From assembly GCA_037974335.1 (NCBI GenBank), contig CM075724.1:62212470-62276469 (forward strand): DNA of 64,000 nucleotides. The letters run 5' to 3'. Below are positions 23,986-34,746 of this stretch, one piece after another. Both the position numbers and the translations under genes were made by a program. Source of the stretch: Prionace glauca. Its lineage: Eukaryota; Chordata; Chondrichthyes; Carcharhiniformes; Carcharhinidae. The notes under the pieces were generated by a model, which saw only the letters and a list, made by a program, of their open reading frames with translations, made no database searches and was not told the origin of the DNA. Positions within the stretch are counted from its first letter, which is position 1. Every line of letters begins with the position of its first letter.

Positions 23986-25530
23986 TCGGGATTCTCCTAA
24001 CCCACTGTGTCTGGCCCATCACGAATCTCCTAGGCCCTTTTTTGGTATAATCTCCTCCATGATGGAAATAGATATGGGGCTGATGAGCATATTGATTTCA
24101 ATTTCAGTATGATTAGTGGGCCCAGGATGGTTGACACAGGGCATACTAGAGTCTTCCCCAGTGCTGGGAGAGTTTTCCACCAGCGGGGTTTATAATGCTC
24201 CCCACCAATGGGAAAGAGGCGTGCTCATCCTGCTGGTGAGTATGAAGCCATAGATGACCCCCCCGGGAGGTCAAGGGAGGGGATGCCCCTTGAGCATTGC
24301 TGGCTGGGCACTCTGCCACTGCCCATTGGGCACGATGTGATGCCAAGGAGGTGGGGCCAGAGGAGGAGGGATACACTGGAAAGGTGGAACCTACTGGTGG
24401 GGTGAGTGGTGATGGTGCCGCTCTGCAATGGGATTAATGGGGGAGGGATGATGCAGTGAACGGGGCTGGCCATGGGGAAAGGATCGGGGATGGCCTAGGG
24501 GGCTGGACTGGCCCATGCACTAATCTCCCCACTGACAGATTGGTGCATATGCAGTGGTCCGCTGAGCACTTTGCTGCCATACTCTCAGGTGGGAATAGGC
24601 CCCGTCCCCTTGTTACAAGCATGAATTTCCCTGTGGCACTCTGTGGAGAACAGGGGCTGAGATTTTACCGGTTTGCTCTGCACATTGATGCCTGGGACAT
24701 TGGCAATGCCCACGGGGCACCAAAGGGGCGCAGCTCACGGTTAGTGGGACATGAAGAGGTGGGACCTTTGTGGTAGGTCCTGAGTGGGCAGGGACTGCAG
24801 GGTAGGGCATTTGGTGGCAACACCTGAAGGGATGGGTCCTGAAGGGCCCTGGGGGTGGGGTCTGAAGGCAACAGGGTGAGTAGGGTGGGGGTTAGAGGGG
24901 TGGGGTCAGACTGGGGGCATATCAGGGAGAGAGTGGGGCCCTGCTGTGTACTCTAAAGCTATGATGGTGAAGCCCACTGCTGCTCTGAAGCTGTGATCAG
25001 TGGGGTGGGAAGGAGGGCCGCTGCACAGTCTGCATGCGATTGTTGATGGGGGACAGGGGGCCGCACAGGAAGTTTTGTGATTGGTGAGGGGGGGAGGAAT
25101 GGGAGGGCCGCTGCCATTCTACATATGGCCAGCGGGAGTGGAATTGGTCCAGGCTGCGAGATGGGGGACTTTATTTTCAGACAGTGTGGGACTTGTGATT
25201 GACCATGGGCCTCTGTGATTGTGTTGGGAAGGTGTGACATGTGGTGCTGTGTTGATGCCTGGCCATCCTCTGTGGCTGTCAGGCCTCTGCTGTTGGAATT
25301 GTGTATATGAAGACAGAGATCTGTGCATGTGCAATAGCTCCCTCAGCTTCCTGATTAGGCTGGTTGGCGTGTTTATTCCTGCCCATAGCCTGTAGTACCT
25401 AGAAACAGCCTGGCCCATTTTATCATATATACTGTGCATAACATTGGGAGTAAAAACTCGCCCCAAAAAGGAATTTGCAACTCTTCTATTTTCACACTAG
25501 CTGGACGGGGTTAGGTTGGAATTTTACCCT
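23985..25530. repeat. GC-rich repeat-like region
   Basis: Strongly GC/G-rich on the plus strand, with overlapping long frames on both strands that reflect composition. GGAATAGGCCCCGTCCCC near 24593 recalls AATAGGCCCCGCCTACCCC at 16449 inside the inverted-repeat element, suggesting related repeats. No domain found. Confidence 0.4.
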
Positions 25531-25891
25531 CCCACTCACCAGGGGAATATATGCAGGGGCGAACCATTGGTGTCTGGCAACTTCGGCAACCCAAAAAGAA
25601 TGTATAAATGGCTGCTTACACCTTCTCTTCCTGTTGCCACTTGCTGCCTCATAACTAGCCTGCTAAATTTGTAGCAGGGAATTAATGGTTGTAGCCTTCT
25701 GGAATGTCAAAATCAATATTTTCCACCACTTATTGTGGATGTCTCACAAATGCATGATAGTTTTGTGCTTGAACTCCACAGAAAGACCCTCACTCTATTG
25801 GTATTAGTGATCTTACCTGTCGGCAGCCTAAACCTTACTGGACTCAGCCAACTGGCACATATAACAACGCCACAGTGAAAACTGCACAACC

Positions 25892-25970
25892 CTGAATCAC
25901 AGGCCTACCGTGATTCAGATAGTATTTACAGCGAATGATTACTGTCACCTCAGGCACTCAGTTGGTGACA
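25892..25970. repeat. 63-bp direct repeat, copy 1, with adjoining hairpin
   Basis: 25908-25970 is repeated at 26579-26641 with one difference. Copy 1 overlaps a perfect 9-bp hairpin, CTGAATCAC (25892-25900) against GTGATTCAG (25910-25918). Function unknown. Confidence 0.75.
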
Positions 25971-26239
25971 TCAGCCAGAATACATGTGCTAGCCCATTTT
26001 TCCTTTTGGATCTCCAGCATTTGTCTCAGTCTGAGCTATGTTCCCTTGGAGTGGCAAGAAATCAATTTCTTCTATATTACAGTGAGACTGCCTGTACTGT
26101 TCTCTCCAGCTCATTCCATCTCATCTAGTACAGATTTGATACAAACATATGGGGTGCATATTTCATTTTCCAAGTTAATTCTGAATACCACATTATGTTA
26201 AAAGTAATTGAAAATAATTTATTGGATCAGCCTCTGGTC

Positions 26240-26400
26240 TATATTTCTGTAGCACTCGGGGAGAATGGGAACAAAGTTTTGGGGAAAAACAGGATTAGGC
26301 TATTGAGTTGGATGATCAGTCATGATCGTAGTGAATGGCGGAGCAGACTGGAAGGGCCAAATGGCTTCCTCTTGCTCCTATCTTCAATGTCTCTGTGTGT
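26240..26400 (+). mobile_element. CR1-clade LINE 3' end
   Basis: TCAGTCATGATCGTAGTGAATGG and GGGCCAAATGGCTTCCTC match the 3' end of the CR1 copies here (compare ATCAGCCATGATC near 62915). Confidence 0.6.
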
Positions 26401-26578
26401 CCTAGTGATCTTTCCTCCCTAACAGTAGAACATGTGTCCCTGTGCAGATTAGCTTGTCTGTCTCTCTGATGGAAATGGGCTACTTTAAAGAATAATTTTG
26501 AAAGCAGCTTCAGTGCATTTTATGGAGTTTCGGGCGCAGAGGCTTTCCTCATCCCTCTCTATCCTGTGACCGAAAAGA

Positions 26579-26641
26579 CCGTGATTCAGATAGTATTTAC
26601 AGCGAATGATTACTGTCACCTCAGGCAGTCAGTTGGTGACA
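26579..26641. repeat. 63-bp direct repeat, copy 2
   Basis: Starts CCGTGATTCAGATAGTATTT and is identical to 25908-25970 except for one base. The flanks are unrelated. Confidence 0.75.
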
Positions 26642-27120
26642 ACAGACTTTGAAAAGCAACTGTTAAATTTATTACACAATGGAAATTAATATTCATTTTT
26701 AAAAAGTTGAACCGATTGACACTTTCTTGAAATTCAAGCGACTCCTCGTGAAATTGTATGATATAAACTATGCACGCTGGATCCTTTTTCTTCTCTCAGG
26801 TTCAGAGTAGCGTAGGTAGCAATATTCTCACCTGGCCTTTGTTTAACCTGTAGAAACAAGACATAAAATTTGAAAGCGGTGTGTCTGCCCCTATAGCCAG
26901 CTGCTGTCAATTCTAATTAATTCTGTCAATGTAAATATGCAGACAATAAACGATAAAACTAGGTTGCAAGTGCACTCTCTCCCTTCTCGACTGTTGTATC
27001 CAATATCGAACCAATAGGGTGGAGAGTATTTGATTAATCAGTTCAAGGGATGTTGCCTTTGCTGGCTGAGCTAACATATATTGACAGTCGATAATTGCCC
27101 TTGAACCGTTCCAGTCGGTG
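26642..27120. other. No recognisable feature
   Basis: AT-rich; the minus frame at 26913-27242 has no recognisable domain. Confidence 0.4.
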
Positions 27121-27399
27121 TGGGGTACGTGCGTCCCTGGTGTTTTTAGGGAAGTACTTATAGGATTCTGACTCAGCGACAGTGAAGGAACTGCGATATT
27201 TTTCCAAGGCAGGGTTTTCAATGGCTCAGAGGAGAACTTCAACGTGGTGTTCCTATATATCTGGCAGCTTTGAGATAGGGCGAGTTGGTGCTGCTGGAAA
27301 GAGAGATCAGTCGGAAAGAAAAGCAGGCCTTCTTCAGATAGGCATTCCCGGAAGTGTCAGTGAAGTAAACATTAAGATAAAAACAAAATATTGCAATGT

Positions 27400-27580
27400 T
27401 GGAATCTGAAACAAAATCAGAAAACACTGGAAAATCTCAGTAGGTCTGATAGCATCTGTGGAGAGTGAATAGAACGTTGTCTCTATTCTGTTTCCACTGA
27501 TGCTGTCAGACCTGCTGAGATTTCCAGCATTTTCTGTTTTTATCTCAGATTCCAGCATCTGCAGTATTATACTTTTAGCT
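27400..27580. mobile_element. Short palindromic repeat element
   Basis: CTCAGTAGGTCTGATAGCATC (about 27436-27456) is the approximate reverse complement of GATGCTGTCAGACCTGCTGAG (about 27500-27520). The ends read AATCTGAAACAAAATCAGAA and TCAGATTCCAGCATCTGCAG. Partial relatives occur near 43900-43980. A MITE-like origin is likely. Confidence 0.55.
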
Positions 27581-27954
27581 TTAGGGCCGTATATCTGTTG
27601 CCCTTGTCCTTCTAGATGACAGTGGTCGTGAGTTTGGAAGGTGCTGTCTACGAAGCCTTAATGAGTTCCCGCAATGTATTTTGCAAATGGTATACACTGC
27701 TGCCACTGTGTGTCGGTGGTGGAGGAAGTTTTCTTGTGGGTGGGTTGCCAATGAAATGCCCCCTTTGCCTTGGATGTTGTCGACCTTCTTGAGTGTTGTT
27801 GAATTGCTCTCATCCACGCAAGTGAAAAGTATTCCATCACACTCCTCACTTGTGCCTTGTAGGTTGTGCACCTGCTTTGGGGAGTTAGTAAGTGAGATAC
27901 TCACTGCGAGATCCTTAGCCTCTAACCTGCTCTTGCAATTACAATGTTTATGTA

Positions 27955-29155
27955 AGAATATAATAAACATAAGAACATAACAACTAGGAGCAGGAATAGG
28001 CAATTTAGCATCTCTAGCCTGCTCTGCCATTCAATACGATCATGGCTGATCTCATTTCAGCCTCATCTGCACCTTTCTACCCATTCCCCATAACTATTCA
28101 TCAGAGGGAGCAAACCATGTGACACACTACTAGTTACAGCTTGCCAAACAGAAAAAGACCCATTGTTCTCATTCTCTGTTTTCTGTTAGTTAGTGAATCC
28201 TCTATCCAAGCTAATATATTACCTTAACCCCATTTTACCCTCTATATTAACCTTTGGTGTGGCATCTTATCAAATGCATTCTGAAAGTCCAGACATACTA
28301 TAGCTATAGAATCTCTCTCATCCACTTGTTACATCTTTGAACAGTTAGTTAAACATGATTTATCCTTCTTAAGAAACATGCTGACTCTGATGGATTGCGT
28401 TTTGATTTTCCAAATGTCCCTTTACTACTTTCTTAATAATGAATTCCAGCAATTTTCCAATGACAGACGTTAAACTAACTGGTTTATAGTTTTCTACTGT
28501 TTATGTTTCTACATTTTTGAACAGAGGTGTTACATTAGCCATTTCCCAATCTCCTACAATCCCTATATTGGAGAAGAAGTCCTTTGGTCCATCGATTTTG
28601 CACCAAGTCTCTGATAGAACATCTTATCCTGGCCCACCCCCATTCCTATTCCCGCAACCCCATTTATTTAATATGCTAATCCTCCTAAACTACATATCCT
28701 GAGACACCTGGGGACAATGTAGCATGGCCCATCCACCTAATCTACTGGAACTTTTCCAGAATCCAGAGAATTTTTGGATTTCAAACCAATGCCTCCACTA
28801 TCTCTGCTGTCACTCCCTTTAAGATGTAAGTCATCATGCCCTGGAGAATTGTCTGCCTTTAATCCCAATAGTTCGCTCAGTACTTTTTCTCTAGTGAAGG
28901 CAATTATTTTAAACTCTTCCTTTTGAACCATCACCACATTACCTGTTAATATTAATATAGCTCTAGCCTTCTTCACTGTGAAAACCGGGATAAAATATTG
29001 ATTTAATGCCACTACCATTTCCAGGTTCCCCATTATTAATTCCCCAGTCTCTTCCTCTAAGGAATCAATATTGTCTTTAGCTACTCTCTTCCTTTTTATG
29101 TAGTTACAGAATCTTTTCCTCTCCGTTTTATATTTGCAGTGCATTTGCTGTCATG
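27955..29155 (-). mobile_element. CR1-clade LINE inside family C LINE
   Basis: The 3' end, ACATAAGAACATAACAACTAGGAGCAGGAATAGG, lies at the left. The minus frame at 28737-29144 reads KRKRVAKDNIDSLEEETGEL, FKIIAFTREKVLSELLGLKAD and SPGHDDLH, matching the pre-RT region of the intact copy. The segment between is partly deleted. Confidence 0.75.
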
Positions 29156-29235
29156 CAAATGGCTGGTCTAGTTCAGTTTCTAGCTAATGTTCTAAATATG
29201 GAACCCAGAGTGCTTGATAAATTTATCTGCATTTA

Positions 29236-29635
29236 AAATTGTCACTATTTGGATCACCACTAATAATGATATAATTAATAATACACATTTTTAATTTCCC
29301 AGTTACCTCCAACTGCACCCTCCCCCCATCTCATTGGAGCAACCATTGTCTTCTTATTGCAACCTATCGGAAGAATTGACTGTCTTGCCTGAGTTTGTCT
29401 TCCTTTCACTTCCAGAAACTTCTATCCCAGGGTGGAAATCAACAGCCTGAACCCTGGCAAATCCTCACTCCTGGTGTCACTCCTCTCTCTCTGCCTCCCT
29501 TACTCGACTTCCATGCATCACTATGCACTCTGGAGAGGTTTCAGGCCAATTAAGGTACCAGTAGCAGTGTTCCAGTCTGGCTTAGCTAATACACCAAAAC
29601 CTTGGACCTGCCTGGTCTGTCTACCTGTGCGAATA
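29236..29635. other. No recognisable feature
   Basis: Unrecognised DNA between the two LINEs; no frame of note. Confidence 0.4.
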
Positions 29636-29727
29636 ATAAGAACATAAGAAATAGGAGCAGGAGTAGGCCATCTGGCCCTTCGAGCCTGCCCCGCCATTCA
29701 ATAAGATCATGGCTGGTCTGTCGTGAG

Positions 29728-32637
29728 TCAGCTCCACCTTCCCGCCCTCTCCCCATAACCCTTAATCCCTTCTCTTATCAAAAACCCATCAACCCGTTTC
29801 GTAAAAATATTTAGCGAGGCAGCCTCTACCACTTCAACGGGCAGAGAATTCCAGAGATTCACCACCTTTTGAGTGAAGAAGTTCCTCCTCAACTCTGTTC
29901 TAAACCGCCCCCCCTTTATCTTGAGGCTGTGCCCCCTAGTCCTACTGTCTTTTTTGAGCGGGAAGAGTCTCTCCACCTCTATCCTATCCATCCCATTCAT
30001 CATCTTATACGTCTCAATGAGATCTCCCCTCATTCTTCTAAACTCTAACGAGTACAAGCCTAGTTTATTCAGCCTCTCCTCATAGCTCAATCCCCTCAAC
30101 TCTGGTATCAGCCGAGTAAACCTCCTCTGCACTCCCTCCAGGGCCAAAATATCCTTGCGCAGGTGCGGCGCCCAAAACTGCACACAGTACTCCAGCTGCG
30201 GCCTCACCAATGCCCTGTACAGCTGCAGCAAGACCTCCCTACTTTTATATTCAATCCCCCTCGCTATGAAGGCCAGCATCCCATTCGCCTTCCTGACCAC
30301 CTGCTGCACCTGCAAGCTGGGTTTTTGCGACTCATGCACAAGGACCCCGAGGTCCCTCTGCACCGTCGCCTGCTGCAGTTTTTCGCCCCGTAAGTAATAG
30401 TCCTTCCTACCATTCCTCCTACCAAAGTGGACCACCTCACACTTGCCAACATTAAATTCCATTTGCCATTTCCTGGCCCATTCGCCCAGCCTATCTAGAT
30501 CCTTCTGCAGACTCTCCACACCCTCCGCACAATTTGCCTTTCCCACAATCTTGGTGTCATCAGCAAATTTCGACACCCTGCACTCGGTTCCCTCCTCCAG
30601 ATCATCTATATAAATGGTAAATAGCTGAGGCCCCAGCACCGACCCCTGGGGCACCCCACTAGTCACCAACCGCCAATCCGAATAGCATCCATTGACCCCC
30701 ACTCTCTGCCTCCTATTTGACAACCAATCCTCTATCCACGCTAACACCCTACCCCCAACTCCATGTCCCCTGACCTTCTGCAATAACCTCTTGTGAGGTA
30801 CCTTGTCAAACGCCTTCTGAAAATCCAGAAAGACCACATCCACTGGCTCTCCTCTATCCACTGCCCTAGACACATCCTCATAGAACTCCAGTAAATTTGT
30901 CAGACACGACTTCCCTTTAATGAAACCGTGTTGTGTCCGCCCTATCAAGCAATTCCCCTCAAGATGCCTCGCTATTTCCTCCTTAATGACGGTTTCTAAC
31001 ATTTTACCTACCACAGACGTTAAACTAACCGGCCTATAATTCCCCGCCTTTTGCCTGGCACCCTTCTTAAACAACGGCGTAACATTAGCCGTTTTCCAAT
31101 CTTCCGGCACTTCCCCGGAATCCAGCGACGTCTGGAAAATAACCACCAAGGCATCCACTATCACCTCCGCCATTTCTTTCAGAACCCTCGGATGCATTCC
31201 ATCCGGTCCTGGGGACTTGTCCACAATCAGCCCCTCCAGTCTGTCGAGCACCACCTCTCTAGTAACAGTAATGTCATTAAGACCCTCCATTCCTACCACC
31301 TTTCCATCGCTAACACCCGGCAAATTATTCACGTCCTCCTCCGTGAAGACAGAAACAAAGAATTTATTCAAGACCTTAGCCATATCCCTATCCCCTACCA
31401 CTAGCTCCCCTTTCTCATCCTCTAAAGGACCAACGTTTACCCTAGCCAGCCTCTTCCTTTTTATATATTTATAAAAACTCTTGCTATCCTTTTTTATATT
31501 AAGTGCTAGTCCAGCCTCATAGCTTCTCCTACCCTCCTTTATCAATTTCTTTGTCAATCTTTGTTGACATTTAAACCTTTCCCAATCCTCTTCTCGCCCA
31601 CTGCTCTTAGCTACTCTAAACTCCTCCGCTTTTAATTTAACACTTTCCTTCACCTCCTTCATTATCCACGGCTTATTACCTCTCCTCCTACTGTCCTTTT
31701 TAACCATCGGAATAAATTTCTGCTGAGCACCAAGAAAGATCTCCTTAAAGATCCTCCACTGCTCCTCAGCAGACCTACCTTCCAACGCGTTCCCCCAGTC
31801 CACATTCGCCAATTCTTCTCTCATCCTACCATACTCCCCTCTATTCAAACAAAGGACGCGTGTCTGGGAACCCAATTTCTCCTCCTCCATCTGCACCAGA
31901 AACTCCACCATACAATGATCACTCTCTCCAAGAGGATCCTTCACCGCAAGGTCCCTAATTCTACCCGCCTCATTACATAGCACCAGATCCAAGATAGCTC
32001 GCTCCCTCATCGGCTCCAACACACACTGTTCAAGGAAATTATCCCGGCAGCATTCCAAGAACTCCTCCTCGAGCCCACCTCGTCCAACATGGGTCGACCA
32101 ATCAATATGCAGATTGAAATCTCCCATAACTACTGCCGTCCCATTCCTGCACGCTGCACTTATTTGCGCGTTAACAGCCCGCCCCACCTCGAGATCATTA
32201 TTTGGGGGCCTATAGACGACACCCACTAGCGTCTTCCTCCCTTTTCTGTTCCTAATCTCCACCCACAACGATTCCACTTTCTGCTCCTTGGCTCCGATAT
32301 CATCCCTTGCTACCACCTTGATACTATCCTTAATCAGCAGAGCTACGCCACCCCCTCTTTCCTCCTGCCTATCCTTCCTAAACACTTGATAACCCTGTAC
32401 ATTCATCTCCCAGTCCCTGTCACCTTGCAGCCACGTCTCTGTAATGGCCACCAGATCGTATCCATTTGTGTCGATCTGCGCCATCAGCTCATCCACTTTA
32501 TTCCGAATGCTTCGTGCATTCAGATAAAGCGCTTTCATCCCAGCCTTCACCTGGACCCTACTTGCCGTAACGCCACGAATTGGGACATCCTTGGCCTCTT
32601 CCCTTACCTGTACCCTATCCTTAACTTTAGACCTCAT
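29728..32637 (-). CDS. CR1-clade LINE ORF2: endonuclease plus reverse transcriptase, open
   Basis: A single 969-residue frame. The N-terminal part (about 34-250) is an APE-type endonuclease with LNARS (39-43), TETW (66-69), VYRPP (141-145), GDFNLH (172-177) and ESDH (238-241). The reverse transcriptase follows, with NYRPVSLTS (533-541), FLDFQKAFDKVPH (603-615), GVPQGSVLGP (661-670) and the catalytic FADD (691-694). The C-terminal CR1 region runs to the stop near the 3' tail. The frame starts 34 bp after ORF1 stops. The protein nicks target DNA and copies the element RNA into it. No stop interrupts it and all named catalytic motifs are present, so the copy is young and may be competent. Confidence 0.93.
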   Translation of the reverse strand: MRSKVKDRVQVREEAKDVPIRGVTASRVQVKAGMKALYLNARSIRNKVDELMAQIDTNGYDLVAITETWLQGDRDWEMNVQGYQVFRKDRQEERGGGVALLIKDSIKVVARDDIGAKEQKVESLWVEIRNRKGRKTLVGVVYRPPNNDLEVGRAVNAQISAACRNGTAVVMGDFNLHIDWSTHVGRGGLEEEFLECCRDNFLEQCVLEPMRERAILDLVLCNEAGRIRDLAVKDPLGESDHCMVEFLVQMEEEKLGSQTRVLCLNRGEYGRMREELANVDWGNALEGRSAEEQWRIFKEIFLGAQQKFIPMVKKDSRRRGNKPWIMKEVKESVKLKAEEFRVAKSSGREEDWERFKCQQRLTKKLIKEGRRSYEAGLALNIKKDSKSFYKYIKRKRLARVNVGPLEDEKGELVVGDRDMAKVLNKFFVSVFTEEDVNNLPGVSDGKVVGMEGLNDITVTREVVLDRLEGLIVDKSPGPDGMHPRVLKEMAEVIVDALVVIFQTSLDSGEVPEDWKTANVTPLFKKGARQKAGNYRPVSLTSVVGKMLETVIKEEIARHLEGNCLIGRTQHGFIKGKSCLTNLLEFYEDVSRAVDRGEPVDVVFLDFQKAFDKVPHKRLLQKVRGHGVGGRVLAWIEDWLSNRRQRVGVNGCYSDWRLVTSGVPQGSVLGPQLFTIYIDDLEEGTECRVSKFADDTKIVGKANCAEGVESLQKDLDRLGEWARKWQMEFNVGKCEVVHFGRRNGRKDYYLRGEKLQQATVQRDLGVLVHESQKPSLQVQQVVRKANGMLAFIARGIEYKSREVLLQLYRALVRPQLEYCVQFWAPHLRKDILALEGVQRRFTRLIPELRGLSYEERLNKLGLYSLEFRRMRGDLIETYKMMNGMDRIEVERLFPLKKDSRTRGHSLKIKGGRFRTELRRNFFTQKVVNLWNSLPVEVVEAASLNIFTKRVDGFLIREGIKGYGERAGRWS

Positions 32638-32671
32638 AGCGTCACCTACCCTCGCACCCTCCCCTCCCTAA

Positions 32672-33571
32672 TTAGTTTAAAGCCCTGTCTACAGTCCTCT
32701 TTACTCGATTCGCCAGCACTCTGGTCCCAGCATGATTCAGACCAACCCCATCCTGCCCGAACAGGTCCCACCTACCCCAATACTGGTGCCAATGCCCCAT
32801 AAATTCGAACCCGTTCCTCCCACACCAATCCCTGAGCCACCCATTTACTTCCTTTATCCTATCAACCCTACGCCCGTCTGCCCTCGGTTCAGGCAGTAGC
32901 CCAGAGATAACCACCTTGTCGGTTCTACTTTTTAATTCCATTCCCAGCTTCTCATACTCCCTTCCCAGATTCTCAGTCCGCATTTTGCCTACGTCGCCGG
33001 CACCCACATGTACTACAACGACCGGGTTCTCACCCTCCCACTCCAGATTCCTCTGCAGCCCAGCTGCGACATCCTGTACCCGAGCACCAGGCAGACAACA
33101 CACCCTTCTGTGCACTTTGTCATTGTGACAAAGGACAGTGTCAATACCCTTCACCCCACTATCGCCAATCACTACTACGTTCCTTTTCCCCTTCTCTTTG
33201 CCTATGTCCTGCTGCATCACTGTACCGTGTGCAGTTTGCTCACCAACCTCTCTTGCCTCGTCCTCTTCCAGACTGGAAGCAAGAACCTCAAACCTGTTAT
33301 GCAGGTTAAGAGGCTGAGGCCTCCGCTCCTCACCCCCCTTCCTCCTCCCAGCCGCCCCCTTTTGTCCCTGACCCTTAGATTTAGCCAGTCTAGGGGCACC
33401 CTCTCTCCCCCTGATGAGGCTCAGTGTCTGTAGCTCAGAGGCCAGCTCATCCACCTTGAGCTGGAGCTCCTCCAGCAACCTGCACTTACTGCAGACATGG
33501 TCACTGGGAAGGACCCTGGGGTCCACCAGTTCCCACATCATACAGAAACCACACATCACATGCCCCTCCAT
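32672..33571 (-). CDS. CR1-clade LINE ORF1: zinc-finger plus SGNH-esterase protein
   Basis: A 299-residue frame. The start has a CxxC...CxxC cluster (C7, C10, C27, C30), followed by a leucine-rich likely coiled coil (32-53) and a basic linker (60-85). The second half is an SGNH/GDSL-type esterase: VVVIGDSGVKG (132-142) with the nucleophile serine, VVHVGAGD (186-193) and DGVGLNHAG (274-282) with the Asp/His pair. CR1 ORF1 proteins are known to bind RNA and carry such an esterase domain. It starts within the 5' leader and is open throughout. Confidence 0.88.
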   Translation of the reverse strand: MEGHVMCGFCMMWELVDPRVLPSDHVCSKCRLLEELQLKVDELASELQTLSLIRGREGAPRLAKSKGQGQKGAAGRRKGGEERRPQPLNLHNRFEVLASSLEEDEAREVGEQTAHGTVMQQDIGKEKGKRNVVVIGDSGVKGIDTVLCHNDKVHRRVCCLPGARVQDVAAGLQRNLEWEGENPVVVVHVGAGDVGKMRTENLGREYEKLGMELKSRTDKVVISGLLPEPRADGRRVDRIKEVNGWLRDWCGRNGFEFMGHWHQYWGRWDLFGQDGVGLNHAGTRVLANRVKRTVDRALN

Positions 33572-34084
33572 TATTCACTGTAATTTTTTATGGGAAAAAA
33601 TGTTTTCCTTGTTTCTTGCTGTAGTAGTATTGAAAAAAAAAATTTTCTTTTTTTGTTTTTTTCAAACGAACTCACCTGTCCTTTTTTCCCTCAAGCCCTT
33701 TTTGATATTAAGCCCTATTAGCTCACTCTGCTTCCCTCTCACTCCGCTGCCCTCTCAGACGCTGCCCGCTGTCTACACCAGGCCTCCTTTTAAACCTGGC
33801 GCTGATTTGAAGCAGGCTCGTCCACAACTATGTTCGAAACTAGCAGTAAATACAATAAAATAAATGCTTTAAACAGTTCTACAAAGAACAAAGTGCTTTA
33901 AACAGGTTTTTAACAGGTAAATTCTTAGCTCTCTCTCTGCTCCAGCAAACAGTGAAAGGCTACCTGGACATCTGGAAATTTCCTTATTTTGAAATAAGTT
34001 TAAGTTTTTAAGGGGGAATCAACGGGATATAATTGTTGTAAAGGTAAATAGTTATCTGGTTCTTAACATAAAGGAATAGAGTGT

Positions 34085-34560
34085 AGAAACAAACAATACT
34101 TTCAAACCAGCCAGGCCTCAACTGGAAATCGTGTGCCACTCCGGGACCTGCAATTTGGGAGGGATGTCAAGGTTTGGAGAGATTTACTGGAATGTTACCA
34201 GGGCTGAGGGACTTCAGTGATGTGTGGGAAACGAAAGAATCTATCATTGTTCTCCTTACAGCAGGGAAAGAATTCTCAGAAGTTTCGTTCGAGCAAACTC
34301 TCGGTGGTTTGCTCGCTAACCAGGGGATTCGGATTTTGATAATTGGGGAAGATAAGGATTTTTCTGCAACTTGCTGTTGTAATCTGCAATGCCCTGCCTG
34401 ACTGAATAGCGGAAGCGTATTGAATAGAAACTTCCAGAAAGGGGATTGGAGAAACGTGTAAAAAAATGTCCGTTGTAGATAAAGCGCATGGGAGTGGAAC
34501 TCGCTGGGCACTTATTTCACTTATTTCAAAAAGGAGGCACAGCTACTTTCTTTCCATACT
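34085..34560 (+). mobile_element. CR1-clade LINE 3' fragment, another subfamily
   Basis: Plus strand from TGTGCCACTCCGGGACCTGC; the frame at 34174-34401 (FTAGKEFSEVSFEQTL) and TCTGCAATGCCCTGCCTGA follow the CR1 C-terminal region. It sits just 3' of the IgSF tail exon. Confidence 0.55.
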
Positions 34561-34714
34561 ACAAAATTTTATGGTTGTTTTAAAACTAATTGGTAACTTC
34601 CCGGATGAATATAGAATTTCCTTCTCACTGCCGCCCCCCGCATTCATTCCCATCCCCTCACGCCACGTTTTTGTAATATAAAATAAGGCATTCCCACCCT
34701 ACCTGTTCTTCTCT

Positions 34715-34746
34715 CTAAGCTGCTTCCACTGAATTTCTACTATCGT
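34715..34746 (-). CDS. IgSF gene exon 5: cytoplasmic tail and stop (tentative)
   Basis: After a TTTTAG acceptor, phase-1 reading adds DDSRNSVEAA and then a stop. The same stretch is followed by a GT at 34702-34701 after CAG, so it could instead be an internal exon read in another phase or a non-terminal alternative exon. In this reading the tail has no tyrosine, ITIM or ITAM. No polyadenylation signal was identified before the LINE at 34.1-34.5 kb. Confidence 0.42.

Larger units (their letters stand above)
27125..29235 (-). mobile_element. LINE family C, with two insertions
   Basis: Pieces at 27125-27400, 27585-27950 and 29155-29235 are consecutive. The minus frame reads STTLKKVDNIQGK, HHRHTVAAVYTICKIHCGNS and LRRQHLPNSRPLSSRRTRA, the C-terminus of a non-LTR reverse transcriptase. 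A short palindromic element (27400-27580) and a CR1 (27955-29155) split it. Confidence 0.72.
29636..33960 (-). mobile_element. Apparently full-length CR1-clade LINE
   Basis: The element has a 5' leader of about 380 bp (33572 to roughly 33960; the end is uncertain), open ORF1 and ORF2, and a short 3' UTR ending in CTCCTATTTCTTATGTTCTT-type sequence, the octamer tail shared by the copies at 38531-38546 and 48470-48500. It lies antisense to the plus strand and about 0.7 kb downstream of the IgSF tail exon. Other window copies of this subfamily are 5' truncated, as is usual for CR1. Confidence 0.9.

Noticed and set aside
24146-25466. Proline/serine-rich minus-strand and glycine-rich plus-strand frames
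   Set aside because: Compositional frames in a GC-rich repeat region; no start context, splice sites or motifs.
26521-26641. Minus-strand EVTVIIRCKYYLNH resembling the start of a CD300/pIgR-type V domain
   Set aside because: It is short, preceded closely by a stop, lacks the later V-domain motifs, and belongs to the 63-bp direct repeat.
29873-33863. Many plus-strand frames, up to 149 residues
   Set aside because: They are antisense shadows of the CR1 ORFs and appear identically opposite other CR1 copies.
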